Positions 1 through 11,772 of a stretch of 64,000 nucleotides of DNA are shown here, piece after piece. The first letter of the stretch is position 1. Each line of letters starts with the position of its first letter. The position numbers and the translations under genes were made by a program. This DNA comes from Dipteronia dyeriana (Eukaryota; Streptophyta; Magnoliopsida; Sapindales; Sapindaceae): the NCBI GenBank assembly GCA_032871835.1, contig CM065296.1:116942146-117006145 (forward strand), written 5' to 3'. The notes beneath the pieces were generated by a model, which was not told the origin of the DNA, made no database searches, and saw only the letters and a program-made list of their open reading frames with translations.

Positions 1-241
1 CAATTAGTTTCTTCTCTGAGCTAAGTCACAATTACTCACAAAATCAAGCGATCCACTAGAATTAATCGGCAATTAAATTCTAATATTCAATGTCTATCCA
101 GATTCCGGTCAAATTGAAGATCAATCTTTTATATATAGATAATAGATTGCAAAAGACTTAAAGCTCATAATCGAATAATACGAAAATCCATAGTAAATGC
201 ACAAACTGCTTTAAACACTCAATTTCCAATGACATTTATAC

Positions 242-983
242 CTTGAAATTTCCATTTGACTTTGAATTTCTCGACCACTCCAGCCCCAAGTTCTTGCTGG
301 ATGTCTGATAAGAAGCCCGAAACACATCATCACCATAAACTTTCCGCGACACAGCAAAATCCCACGAGTTTTTGGCCAAATCATAGATTGGCTCAAACGT
401 AGTCACGCCTCCGTGAACATAAGTATACTTCAACTTGCAATTCCCCGTCCCAACCATGTAATTAGCAGATACCTTGTTAGCCGAATCAAACGCCAAATTT
501 CCATCCAATATCGTCCGGTTTTCCCCTCTACTGTGAATGTAAGTAAGGTTCAAGGGTTTATCGGCAACCTTAAACGAGTTCATAAACTGAAATCTAAAAT
601 CCTGCACCAGTCCACAAGACACAAAACTGATAATATTACAAAAAGTCAAATGCCTCTTAGAGAGAGTAAAACAGCCAACAATTCTCGTAATATTCAACAC
701 CTAACTTAGCAAAATTGAAATCACTTTGCAACGATTTCTCAGTAACCAAACAAGTATAAATTTTAAGGTGACCAATTGGAAGTACCTTTTTGGGGACGTT
801 GTAGTCAACGATGAAGAAGCCGGGTTTCTCGACGGCAAGAACTAAGCCGTTCAAGCTGGGGCCGTTGACTACAGCGGCATCGGTCAAAGAAGCCCGAAGC
901 TTGACATCGCCGGCATTAAAGGCGAGAGTGGCAGCGGCGCTGCTCCTGTCTGTCTCGTACCTGCCCTTCAGAGACGCCTTCAT
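242..983 (-). CDS. OEP24: Outer envelope pore protein 24 (OEP24), chloroplastic, 3' end outside window
   Basis: A beta-barrel channel of the plastid outer envelope that passes small charged metabolites (family knowledge). Two exons are visible: 983-786 (66 codons, start [13 protein letters not shown]) and 601-242 (120 codons). They join in phase 0 across a 184-bp GT-AG intron (donor 785-784, acceptor 603-602). The protein carries the near-invariant family stretches [43 protein letters not shown] and [12 protein letters not shown]. The 186 codons seen compare with about 213 in the pea protein, so roughly 27 codons should lie in a last exon beyond base 1, after the donor at 241-240. No such exon is visible in 1-239. 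The gene diverges from the one starting at 1439 and shares its upstream region. I see no lesion. Confidence 0.93.
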
Positions 984-1438
984 TTTTTCGTGAGAAACAA
1001 GGAAAGACAAGCGCGAGAGATTAAAGGATACTACCTTGAGAGGCCCACACTCAAGAGTCCCACTTGAGGCCCATTGTTTTAGATGGACGGCCCAATCTTT
1101 AAATTTAATGTGATATTGACACATCATTTGTCATAATATTTGAGAAAAAAAAAATGAACGGTTAGCATTACTCGAGATTATACGGTACATACGTCTCAGA
1201 TTAATCATGCGGAGTGGATTAGCAAGGTGAACTTGATCAACGACTCAGATAAAATGGAGAGTTTAAAACACCGTACGCATGCTTCACAGACAAAAGTTTC
1301 TCTAAAGCTTATTCAGACAAGACGGGAGTTCCCGCCAAGTCTATTTGGCGCGATCTTCACAATCTATTTCTTTATTTTGAGCGAGCTAGCCCTAACTTTT
1401 CCCTCTCTCTATCTCTCTCTGGCTCACACACCCAATTC
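984..1438. promoter_or_regulatory. Bidirectional promoter region with site II, E2F-like and MSA-like motifs
   Basis: This 455-bp space separates two divergent start codons (983 minus, 1439 plus). Three GGCCCA/TGGGCC site II-type motifs lie near the OEP24 start (about 1043, 1066 and 1089). Nearer the other gene are TTCCCGCC (1329-1336) and TTTGGCGC (1344-1351), which fit the E2F consensus in opposite orientations. AACGGTTA at 1157-1164 fits the core of the mitosis-specific activator (MSA). A CT-rich tract follows from about 1401 and runs over the start. Motif matches are direct. Regulation by E2F or MYB3R is inferred. Confidence 0.5.
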
Positions 1439-4400
1439 ATGATCTCTCTCTCTCTCTCTCTCTCTCCCTCTATCTCTCCCAAAACCCCTCTCTTTTTGGT
1501 GGATTTCGCTGTCAAAATCCAGGTTGGTTTTATCTCTGCCTTTAATTTTATTTACAGTCACTAAATTTGGGATTACACTTAAAAAGTTTGAAATGAATCT
1601 CCTTGTTAGATCTGCAAATCTAGGGTACAATTTTTACCGTTATTTGCATTCCAGTCGTGATTTTTTTCTTTGTAGGGTCTTTTGTTAGCCATAGTCTTAC
1701 TTCTTTACAGTTGAGATCTCACATTATTTGAAGTTGTTCATGTCGTTTAAGAGATTTTGTGGATTTCTACTGTGACGTGAATTGGCTTTATTTATCGCTA
1801 TTGGGTGCTCTTTCTATTGTGGTGCCTGTTCCATGTCATTAATCTTGATAAATAATGTCCATCGATTTAAGAGATTTAGGTTTTCTTGTTCAAAAGAAAA
1901 TGAAAGAAAAGAGAGATGGTTGAAAGTAGCAACTGTAATAAAATCTTAATTTTGAGGGTCTAGTTGGTTCCACAACCAAATTCAATATTCAATATTCCAA
2001 TTGCTATTGTCACTGTTTGTTTTTTTTTTTTCAAAAAACAATCATCTAAAATAGAGAGAACATTTTAACCAGAACCACATAAAAATGTTACTTGGAAAGG
2101 ACAGAATTCACTGAGTTTCGGAATATATGATATGTACAAAATTTTGAGTTTCTGTGAACATTTATATCTTCACATTGATTTTCTTCTGTGTTGTTCATTG
2201 CATATCTGTGGAAATGTCAAAACATTTCTGAATTTCTATTCCCATGTACGGATTCTAGATCAATCAAGTGCTTTCCTGGCTTGAATAGTTTCTTTCAAGT
2301 CTCTCTAAATTGCAGGGCAAACGTTCAAGCGGTAACAAGAAGGCAGAGGTTTTCGTTGATCTAATGGAGTTAAGGAGTTACAGTCATTTGCACTTTGTCC
2401 AGGCCATTAAAGGTGGTTCCGTGATAAAACTTCTGAATGTAGCACGTGGAAGACCAGCACTTACATTTAAGAAAATCGAAGAAATATACAAAGCTGGAGG
2501 CCCCAAGCATGAGGATTCAGTTCCAACACCCTGGTCGAAAGAGGGGTCACTGTTTGACCCTAATAGGGTCAAGCTTGAAAACCCATTGCTGCCTGGGGCT
2601 GAAAGAAGCACTATCATAAGAGACTTTGATAATTCCGTTTATAATTGCAGCACAAGTGTTGAAGAAAGAAACAGTGACTCGGATGATGCTAGCTTTTGCA
2701 ATACAACACTGAAGCAGATTAAGGAGAGCTGCAAAGCAAGGAAAAGGAAACTTGCTAAGTATGATAATTCGAGCAAAGAATCATTTGAGAATTGCTTCCC
2801 CTTGAAGCAAGTTTATATTAAATTGGAACCCGTGGAAGATGAAATTGATCTTGAGCAGCCACTGAGTATTTGGAAATTAAAAATTTCAATGATCAAGAAG
2901 CGCAAGAGGAAGTGCATAAGAACTGATATGTCAACTTCATCTCAAATTGCCTTAAACGATCAAAATATCTCGCAACCTATTGGCAAATTGCCAACACCTA
3001 TTGACACTACAGTCGAGGTTAATGAGCCCAATTACTTTGATTTTCAAACCGTGACTCGTGTTACAGCTGATTCCTCTTTGGATTATAATGAGCCAGTGGA
3101 TTCTTGTGGAGAGGCAATCGACAAAGCACATGTGACAGCTGGTGAATGTGATCTGGAGACTGATGTGTCGATATCTTCTACAGAAGAACAATACTGTGTT
3201 GTTAATGAAGCGTCCTATGAGCCCAATTACTTTGATTTCCAAACCATGACACCGGTTGCTGCTGATTCCTTTTTTGATTATAATGAGCCATTGGATTCTT
3301 GTGGAGTGGGAATCAACAAAGTACATGTGACAGCTGGTGAATGTGATCTGGAGACTGATGTGTCGATGTCTTCTACAGAAGAACAATGCTGTGTTGTTAA
3401 TGAGGCGTCCTATGAATGCCTGGAGTGTGCCGATCCTGTGTCTGTTCATGATTTAGAGGTCTCTGGTTGGGAGATAGTGAATGTGGAGTGTCAAGAAATA
3501 ATCAACTGCAACTTTCCCGATTCTCAAATTACAGAATTTGAGAATGAAAGATATATCATCCACCCACCTCTTGATATCATCCCTCCACAACCAATCTCGG
3601 TGATCAAGGATTACAATTCATACATGTGTGATATTTCTCACAGTTACCCTTCTATTTATCAGATTTCATGGCCAAGTAGCAGCGATAACCAGGTTCAAGG
3701 GATTCATATGGACATTGATAGTAGACTTCAGTGCACGGAAATTATTGGTGTAGATGGTGATTGTCTGTTAGAAAATTGTACTACAGATGATTTGCCTTCT
3801 TATCAAGAAGGAAGTACTAGTAGTAGTCCTGCCAGCGACTGTATCATTGGTAATAGACTTCAGTGCACGGAAATTATTGATGTAGGTGGTGAATGTCAGT
3901 TAGAAAATTGTACTGCAGATGATTTGCCTTCTTATCAAGAAGCAGGTACTATTAGCCCTTTCAGCAACTGTGGCTTCTCTCAGAGTTCCAATCCATGCTC
4001 GTCTCCTGATAAACCTCTTGTTTCAGTTGCTGAGGATTCACCTCTGGCACAGGATAAGCAACTCGCTTTGTCTGCCTGTGTTCATGCAGTGAGAAACTGC
4101 TCTACAGCAATCCATCCATTTGATGCAAATCATGCAACTGAGGAGCTTACACCATCAGATTATGAGGATCATCAACAATCAAAACTAGCTTGTCGTCCTG
4201 AAAGGCTCTTGTCAACCAGAAAGGTTTGCATTCTCTATTGGATGTGCATTTAATTTGATCTATGTTTTGTGAAATTGTTTCTCATCAGTGCATTTACTTC
4301 AGGTCATTTCTCCAACTTCTCAGGAAAGGCTCCGCAAGGCTATGCAAGCCAATGAGTTACACGATGACGAGCATACTGGTAGGTTTATAAAAATATGGTA

Positions 4401-6307
4401 TATAGTGTGAAACCATGGACGAGAATGATCATGTTAGTCTGGTAGTGAATCATAATTTAAAAAGGCTAGATCATAATTTGTGGCAACAGGATTAGTAGTT
4501 AGTGGATATGTGACATACTTGTAGTTTCAAGTTCTTCAGTTCGGACCAAATTCAGATTTCGAGTTCATTCTAAGGAATAAAAATACTGATGGTTCCCATC
4601 CCTAATGGATACTACAGGGTATTGAAATATAACAAATAAATTATGTCTATTTATTTCATAGTACAGGACAGTTGTCATATATCTCTTAGCCTTTGAGATA
4701 TACTTAATTTACTCCAAGATTCTTCAAATTTTACATCATTGCAGTTTGTAAATAAATTATTTTAGTTGTCGTTTGATTTTTTCAGTTTGGGGATCTACTC
4801 ACTATTTTGATGATTCAAATTTTATGAATTTAAGATTAAACATCTCGTTTTTGGTTGCCAAAAGCTCCAAATTTATTTCTCACTCTTAATCTGACTTATA
4901 TGTATTGGGTGGTGATAAATTCAGAATGTAGAGGGAAATTGTGGCTTGGGAAGCAAACTGAGAATACAGTTGTTAAAGATGAAGAGTGCTATAAGTTAAG
5001 GAGAGCTGGAGTCACCATCAACATGAAGCAAGTCCCGTGCAAACCTAAATATGATAAGAAAGGGTCCCATTCTAAGGGCATTCTCAAAGGTTCTCATCTT
5101 TCCAGTGCAGTACCAAGTCTTAGCAATAGGTGCACCTCCAGTGGAAGTTTGTCACAGAGTGCCATTGCATTCTCTCAAAGGCAGATGCAAGATATTGAAT
5201 CTCTTGCAACTAAATTGACAGGAGAGCTGGGCTCCATGAAGGACATCATGAATGAGTTGCTTCACTCTCAAACCTTCCCAGCTACAGAACCGAAACATGA
5301 CATGGATAAGGTATAGTAATATACGGATCTTGGCATATTGGTTGCTTCTTTACTCTTTGGCATGCATTTAACTATTTACTTTTATCTCTAAATTTAATTT
5401 TCTGAAAGTAAGCAATTTAATTCAACATATGTTGGTTCTGAATGCACTGTCAATTACACTTTCCTAAAGAATCCAAGCCGTCATATACCCATACCTCCTT
5501 GTCATGTGCACCTTGCGTCCAACTTCAACTTTATCTGATATGCTAATTCTTTATCATATATCTGTACGTAGGGGTGTTGTGCTTTTTCTCATTGTGTTGA
5601 ATCTTAATTGAGGCTTCCTGCATTGTTCTTTTTGGAGTCTCAGCCATTCTTTAGGAGGTTTTTACTCTGTTATTTAGAGAATCAAATCTCTCACCAATGT
5701 GGAGGTTTTGAGCAATCGATTAATTCTAACTCATCTATTCAGAAAGTATAATTTTCCCCAGTTTCATGTTATTTTGAGATATCTTTAACTTGGCTAGCAT
5801 AATTATTTTCCTAGTTCCATTGTGTTGATCAAGCACAGATATATTCTGGTAGTATCACATCCATGGTACAATATCTATATGTTTGCATGCATTTAATATA
5901 TATACGTACATATATATATTCTAAATATCTTTGACTTTAGCAGGTAACAATGGCTATTAAGAATGCGACTAAAGCTGAAGAAACAACGAAAAGATGGCTC
6001 TCCATAATGGCTAGGGATTGCACCCGTTTTTGTAAAATCATGGTTTGTTTTTCTTCTAGTACTCTTGAATGGCGAGTGTGTGTGTGGACGCCATGACAAC
6101 AGAATTTTAGTACTTGGGTAATGATTTGTTTCAATTGTTTGATTGTAGAATCTGTCTGAGGCTCCATCCACTGATTCTGGAAATGTAGTCCACAAGGATA
6201 AGAAGAAGATAACTTTTGCTGATGAGGCTGGTGGGAAGCTTTGCCATGTCAAAGTTTTCAAGGATGATACAGATTCTGAGCCAGATTCTAGTGAGATAGA
6301 AATATAG
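1439..6307 (+). CDS. Uncharacterised plant nuclear protein, six coding exons, about 903 aa
   Basis: I do not recognise a named family. Exons by frame and splice sites: 1439-1522, 2316-4223, 4303-4378, 4925-5310, 5944-6042, 6149-6307, all GT-AG, summing to an open frame of about 903 codons. The first exon is the least certain: the ATG at 2310 straddles the acceptor (CAG at 2313-2315) and would be spliced out. The ATG at 1439 gives an in-frame 28-codon exon ending ...VDFAVKIQ. Visible features are an N-terminal block with FVDLMELRSYSHLHFVQ, basic clusters (KARKRKLAK, KKRKRKC) that look like nuclear localisation signals, two internal duplications (195 bp and 132 bp units), the conserved-looking ISPTSQERLRKAMQANEL, a short amphipathic helix-rich stretch (QRQMQDIESLATKLTGELG) and an acidic C-terminus with KITFADEAGGKLCHVKVF. 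The middle is low-complexity and acidic. With E2F-like sites upstream, a cell-cycle role is possible but inferred. Confidence 0.8.
3024..3413 (+). repeat. In-frame tandem duplication, two 195-bp units
   Basis: Units 3024-3218 and 3219-3413 each encode 65 residues starting EPNYFDFQT and ending CVVNEASY, with scattered substitutions. It lies inside the large second coding exon of the uncharacterised gene and keeps frame. Confidence 0.9.
3723..3986 (+). repeat. In-frame tandem duplication, two 132-bp units
   Basis: Units 3723-3854 and 3855-3986 each encode 44 residues starting RLQCTEII and containing LENCT.DDLPSYQE. This is a second, independent segmental duplication in the same exon, so this part of the protein grows by duplication. 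Confidence 0.88.
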
Positions 6308-7129
6308 CTGCTCATTTGCTCCCGTCTTTGTAATTTATACATCAGCTTCAGTTTGATGCTCTTGCATTGAAGCTCAGAAATCGCTGAAGTCATAAAGGCA
6401 TGAGTAACTTCTGCAGTTTTATTGCATGTAAGTTCCTTCAATCCTCAAGTCTGCCAGGACAAAAACCTTGTTTGTATGTGAAGATTTATACCCCCACAGA
6501 TTGAAACTTCTTCAAGCAAGAAAAGCTGAAACCTGGTGATCTAAAGCCAGAAACCCAGGAGCACAAAACCATTTAGTACATAATTTATGCCACATTTTGG
6601 AAGTAGTTCATTAGCAGAAGTCAAGTTTGTATTGTTGCTCGTCTTGCACCGTGCGATCTTCATTTTCAGAGTTTCCATGTTCAGCTAATTTATTCAGGCA
6701 ATTTTTTTTTTTCTCTGTTTCATATTATCATTGATATAGCCTTATATCAGGAGAGATCGAATCTTCAAATGTAGAATCTTCCCTGATATATTTGTTGTAA
6801 TTTATTTATTCCCCTTCTTGGATTCGCTGAAAACCCATATATATATATATATATATATTACCTCATCCGTCATTTTTTTATCATTTGTCCCAGTCTTTAT
6901 AGATGCAAAATCAGCAGAATATTTTGCATATATATATATATTACCTCATCCGTCATTTTTTTATCATTTGTCCCACTCTTTATAAATGCAAAATCAGCAG
7001 AATATATGCAAAATTTTATTTTTCAAGGTAAAATTGCCGAATTAACAATTACATCTACCAATACACACATATATAAAGAATTCCCGTAACACAAAATTTA
7101 AAAAAATGATGACATCTTTTTGGCCTTGT
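6308..7129. other. Convergent intergenic region with 83-bp tandem duplication
   Basis: This is the 3' flank of two convergent genes. From about 6858 to 7010 a unit containing TTACCTCATCCGTCATTTTT is present twice with a period of 83 bp, each copy introduced by an (AT)n run. The CTCATCCGTC start recalls Stowaway-type MITE ends, but no second terminus is visible. No gene is seen. Confidence 0.6.
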
Positions 7130-8047
7130 TCAAGCTTTAAACTGCCCTGCGCTGCACACTCGAGCGTCCTTAACAGGAAAATCAGACAAGACCTCCCAAA
7201 TATCTGAAAACACTTCAACAATGACAGCATGATAATGCCTTGAATTCAAAGACAAAAAACACTGCAAAAGTTGTTCTAAATCCTTAACTTCAAACATCTT
7301 CTTCTCCAATATCATCTCCCACATGGACTGCTTGAAATCATCATACGGATCCACCGACTTCTTCACCACCGCCACGCTCTCTCTCACCTTCCCCTCCACC
7401 GTGCACGGTATCATCATCCTCACCTCAGATTCCTTGTTCATTGAAGCGTAGCGTCTCAGTCTCCGAATCTTCTTTATGTTAGTATTCACTGATTTCTTCT
7501 TCTTCTTACCTCTGTTTTCGCTGTTGAAAAACTTATCTTCCTTGCTTTCCGTTGAACGATCGAATTCAAACGAAGAGTCATCTGAGAAGCTTCTAGAACT
7601 AGAAAGTAGAGTTTCAGTCTCTTCGTCTTCATCATCTTCACTACTGAAACAATAACATGCACTATCTCGTGACGAAACACTCACCACTCTGTTCCTTCGC
7701 GTCTTCATGTTTTGCTTGGCCCAATTAGCTAGTGACACGTCATCGTACCATCGAGCTGCTTCTTTCTTATCCTGTGTGCATGAGCCTGACCGGCAAGTAC
7801 TACAGCGGACTGATACGACGTTATTGGACGACGACAAGTTAGTCTTGATGAAACGGGGTTCCGGTGTGGATGGCGGCGGTGCCGGGAGGTTGGGGTAGCC
7901 GATATCGAATGCTTTGGGGTTGATAGGAGATAGCCAGAAAATCGCCGGCAATGGAGTTTCTGCAAAGACAGAAGTAGTGCGTTTGGATCGACAGAATTGA
8001 AGCGAAGGAATTACACGTGAAAGTTTAATCTTCAAACGTTTAGCCAT
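7130..8047 (-). CDS. OFP: OVATE family protein (transcriptional repressor), OFP7/OFP8-like
   Basis: A single-exon gene of 305 aa (start [19 protein letters not shown]). OVATE proteins are plant-specific repressors that bind TALE homeodomain proteins and affect organ shape (family knowledge). The C-terminal OVATE domain spans about residues 215-285: [19 protein letters not shown], then a leucine-rich helix with [12 protein letters not shown], then [14 protein letters not shown]. The N-terminus carries basic stretches and a CRSGSCTQ motif, and the middle holds acidic and serine runs and a KKKKK/RRLRR putative nuclear signal. The length is normal and there is no lesion. The 5' end and about 2.6 kb upstream exist as a second copy at 13.7-30.6 kb, where only 30 codons remain. 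Confidence 0.95.
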   Translation of the reverse strand: MAKRLKIKLSRVIPSLQFCRSKRTTSVFAETPLPAIFWLSPINPKAFDIGYPNLPAPPPSTPEPRFIKTNLSSSNNVVSVRCSTCRSGSCTQDKKEAARWYDDVSLANWAKQNMKTRRNRVVSVSSRDSACYCFSSEDDEDEETETLLSSSRSFSDDSSFEFDRSTESKEDKFFNSENRGKKKKKSVNTNIKKIRRLRRYASMNKESEVRMMIPCTVEGKVRESVAVVKKSVDPYDDFKQSMWEMILEKKMFEVKDLEQLLQCFLSLNSRHYHAVIVEVFSDIWEVLSDFPVKDARVCSAGQFKA

Positions 8048-8799
8048 CTAAAACAGAAGGTGTTTCTACTAATTCTGTCACAATGTGTCATGAGTTCATG
8101 AATGGAATATATACAGAGAAGAGGAAATTAATAAGGCCGGCCTCGAATGAAGAAGAAGCAATATAATAAGAGTACACGCCTCTTAAACTGACCAAATCCA
8201 AAGTGACGATAAATGCAGTTTATACCTGAAAGTTACAGAAAAATTCCCTAGTGATTGTTGCGGTCGATAATTCCTCCCAAGTAATCGTTTGGGTCATGTA
8301 AACTAATCAGTTACTTCCAAATAAATACTTGCATGGCAATAGTTGTTTCAACGTACGTGTTGGTCTTGAGTCTTGACATTGGGTTCAACAGTACGTTAAT
8401 TTTTTGTTCTTTTTTTTTTTTAAAAAAAAGATATTTGATCATACGAAGGTTCCTAAAAGTTGAGTTTTCACATTATGTCTTCGTAATTTCTCCCCAACAT
8501 CATGACCATAAACAATTGAGTTACGATAAGAAATGACCTTCTTATTATTTATTTTTTAATATAACATATGTGGTGACGATATAAAACTGGATCAATAGTA
8601 AAACTCCACATTGCACTATAAGGTTGGAGGTTCAAGTTTTTTCACTTTCAAGAAAAACCCCTAGTTTATTTTTTTCAATATAATATGCATATGTGGTAAC
8701 GATATGAATTTGTAGTAAAACTCTTCACATTACACCATGAAGTTACATATTCGAATCCTCTCCTTTCCAAAAAAACCCTTGATTTATATAATAGTGTAA

Positions 8800-8847
<48 letters not shown>

Positions 8848-10606
8848 GATGTGACAACTCGAACCTATAATATTAATATTACTACAACATATGAATATGA
8901 ATAGAATTTAGTAATTTACCATCCAACTAAGTTAAAATCAAATCCTTTGCAAATATTTGATCTTACAATTTTTTTATTATTTCACAACCAAAACTCTCTA
9001 TTTCAGTTGTGTTCATGCAATCTCATAGAAGGTGTATTGGATAGTTCTTATAAATAAAAACAGGAAGAGAATACTAATCTAAGACGCCGTCAAAGGAATA
9101 TAATTCGGATTCTGATAAAAGGGAAGAAAAGAATGTTGTTCTCATCAGCCAAAAAAAAAATAAAGAAATTGAAAAAAGTTGTCTCCAGGCAAACGTAGAC
9201 AAATTCCACGCAAACCTCCAGCCTGCTAAAAAACAAAACAGTCACTGCTCCCCGACCTTTCCAATTATTACTTTTTAATACTTAAATTCATGTTTCGTTT
9301 TCACTCAAGCCCCTGGAGTCAGAAAGCAACGTGTAGCAGCATTACACGTGGAGAATAATATAATCACAGAAAACAAATTAAAGAGAAGGTTCTGCAACAA
9401 TGCACAGCCGTTTTGACTTTTTTGACTAACAGTGCAACAACAGCTGGGGACTATGCCACTGTACTAGTCTATCCTGTGTTTTTCTTATTTGAGGTTGATC
9501 AATTCTTTTCATACATAAATGATAAATATATAAATTAAATTAAGAACATTTGAGAATTGAGGTTGATCATTTGGAAGTTCGATGGTCTCTTTTATCATGC
9601 ATTAACATGTGTATCTCTTATATGTGTTAGTTTTCTATTTTTATTTTGTATTTTTGGTAGACAAAACACACAATCAACAATTGCATGTGTATTGGTATGA
9701 ATGTCTACTCCAATAAACATCCTTTGTGTGTGTGTGGGGATGGGGGCATATTGGCGAAGGCTCCTCAGCTAATAATAAAAAAAATTATATCAAAAATTAA
9801 AATGTAAATTAATAAAAAAATATGTACTTCAAATGTGATATTTATATATACAAAGTAGGTGATAATATTATATTTTTATTTTATTATTTTAATAATATAA
9901 ATTAACTAATAATTTTTGTTTTCATAATTCTATTGACCATATAAATAGAAAACAAAATCAATCCATTTTAATATTTTAATTTCCTATGATTTCATACAGT
10001 ATTACCTAGTATAGTTTATTATATATAATATTTTTTTTTTTTAGATTTCACTAGAACAAACTAAGTAAGTATTGAACTCTTATAGTAACTACCTATATTA
10101 TTTATTTTGTTAAGTTAATTATTAATATGATTTTGATAAATTTATTTTATTAGTTTATTATTTAAATCTTGTTCAAATTTATTATAAGTTAATTTGGTTT
10201 GATATGGATATTATAAAAGTAAGTTACAAATATGAAAATAACTGTGATTTAAATATATCAATGGTATAATGATATTTTAATCAAGCTATTGAAATTTATA
10301 TTTTATAAATCGAAAACTATTAAAATATTATTTTCAGTTATGCATACCTTTAAGAATATACATAGGTTTTTACGATAAAATAAAAAATGTGTTCTCATAC
10401 ACTCTTTAATTATGTAATTGAAATTTAAGTTAGGAAGAAAATTAAATTGTTTCGGTTATAAATAGTTTTCTAGATATAAAATACACGTGTTACATTTTAA
10501 TTACTTAATATCTATTTTATTTATTTATTTGAATCATTACTTTTAAAATCGAACTATGTCGCATTTTATTAAAAAGGATCGGGTGCGGAATTCCATATTT
10601 TTTATT
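7957..10606. repeat. Duplicated segment, copy A (OVATE 5' end and upstream DNA)
   Basis: This 2.65 kb matches 13743-13930, 22854-24829 and 30155-30573 collinearly, with about 1-3% mismatches in stretches compared by eye. It contains the first 30 codons of the OVATE gene (to 8047), its promoter, an (AT)n run, a CACGTG G-box at about 9345 and very AT-rich DNA. A tail segment (about 10370-10622) recurs a third time at 62635-62880. Nothing else coding is visible from 8048 to 10606. Confidence 0.92.
8803..8845. repeat. (AT)n microsatellite
   Basis: An uninterrupted AT dinucleotide run inside copy A of the duplicated segment. The equivalent place in copy B differs in length. Confidence 0.95.
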
Positions 10607-11772
10607 GTACGGAATTCCTACTAATATTATTTAAAGATTCTATGATATACAATATTAATTTTTATCTTGACCATCTCAAACCAAAATACTAGCTTCGCCA
10701 CTAAATTTGAAAGACACTATATAGACGCATAAATATCTACTTAAACAAACAACACATGAAAATGATCTCCGCACATTTACGGATAAATACGTTGAGACTT
10801 TCACTAACACAGTTACACCTCTGTTATAAACGTGAAAAAGGAAATCCACACTACTCAACCAGATGTATATGAGAGAGTTTTGGTATTTAAATATCGCAAA
10901 AAACTTATATAGTCATATCTTTTTTCGGAATATCATACATTTTTTGGGTGGGCTATTCGAGAGCCCAACTTGTTGATAATAGATGCTAGGCCCACCCATC
11001 ATATCAGACTTTCTATTTATTGGGCCGCGATTTTATATACTTTTAGTTGATTTTCCGTGGACCTCCTCGTCAAGTTAGTATCCAATTTAGTCCACATAAA
11101 ATTGGAATTAACCCTTAAAATTAAGAAATATATATATATATTATTTTTTTTTTGAAAAAAAAAAGAGAAATATAAAATAAGGCGAGCCGGCTAGATAAGA
11201 ATCGTAAGATGGATCATAAATCATGATCGTTGGCTGTTAACTAGAGAATCAAATCTCGATTACTGTTTGTTATTATATAGTCAAGCCGAAGTCCAAATAA
11301 AAAGAAAAATGATGCACAAAAACCTGGTAGGATTTTATTTAGTTTTTTTTTTCTCCATTTTTTTTTTCATCTAAAGCAATCGTGAGATGCCACGTCAACG
11401 AAGTACCCCATGTGAAATCCCCAAACCACCCTGCCCTCTCCTTTTAAAATTACCAACAATAACCTTCAACACATGACATGTCCCCATATAGCCTAAAAAT
11501 TGAACGACATTGTCGCGCTAAAGTCGTGCTCTCACGACACCTACGCGCAAGGAACACCATGGGCCAGAAAAAAGAGCCATCCAATCCACCACCCTCTCAA
11601 TGCACATTTCTTACACAAAATCTCCTACACAAAAATTAAAACATTGAATTCTCAAGCTAAACAACACAATTTTTTTTTTTTACAGAGGAAGAGGAAGGTC
11701 TCCGTTTTCTCATCAGGATCACCTTTCCTCTTTCCTCTTTCCTCTATCTCTCTGTTTTTTTTTTTTGGGTCC
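10607..11772. other. Intergenic and promoter region of the DUF620 gene
   Basis: No gene is seen. GGGCCG/GGCCCA motifs occur near 10990-11030, a CCACGTCA ACGT-core element near 11390, and a CT-rich leader from about 11700 runs into the start codon. Confidence 0.5.

Noticed and set aside
2310..2312. ATG at 2310 as the start of the uncharacterised protein
   Set aside because: It overlaps the intron acceptor, and an in-frame upstream exon with a proper donor exists. Kept only as an alternative.
5893..6441. 182-codon minus-strand frame
   Set aside because: Runs antisense to the last two exons of the uncharacterised gene and shows no domain.
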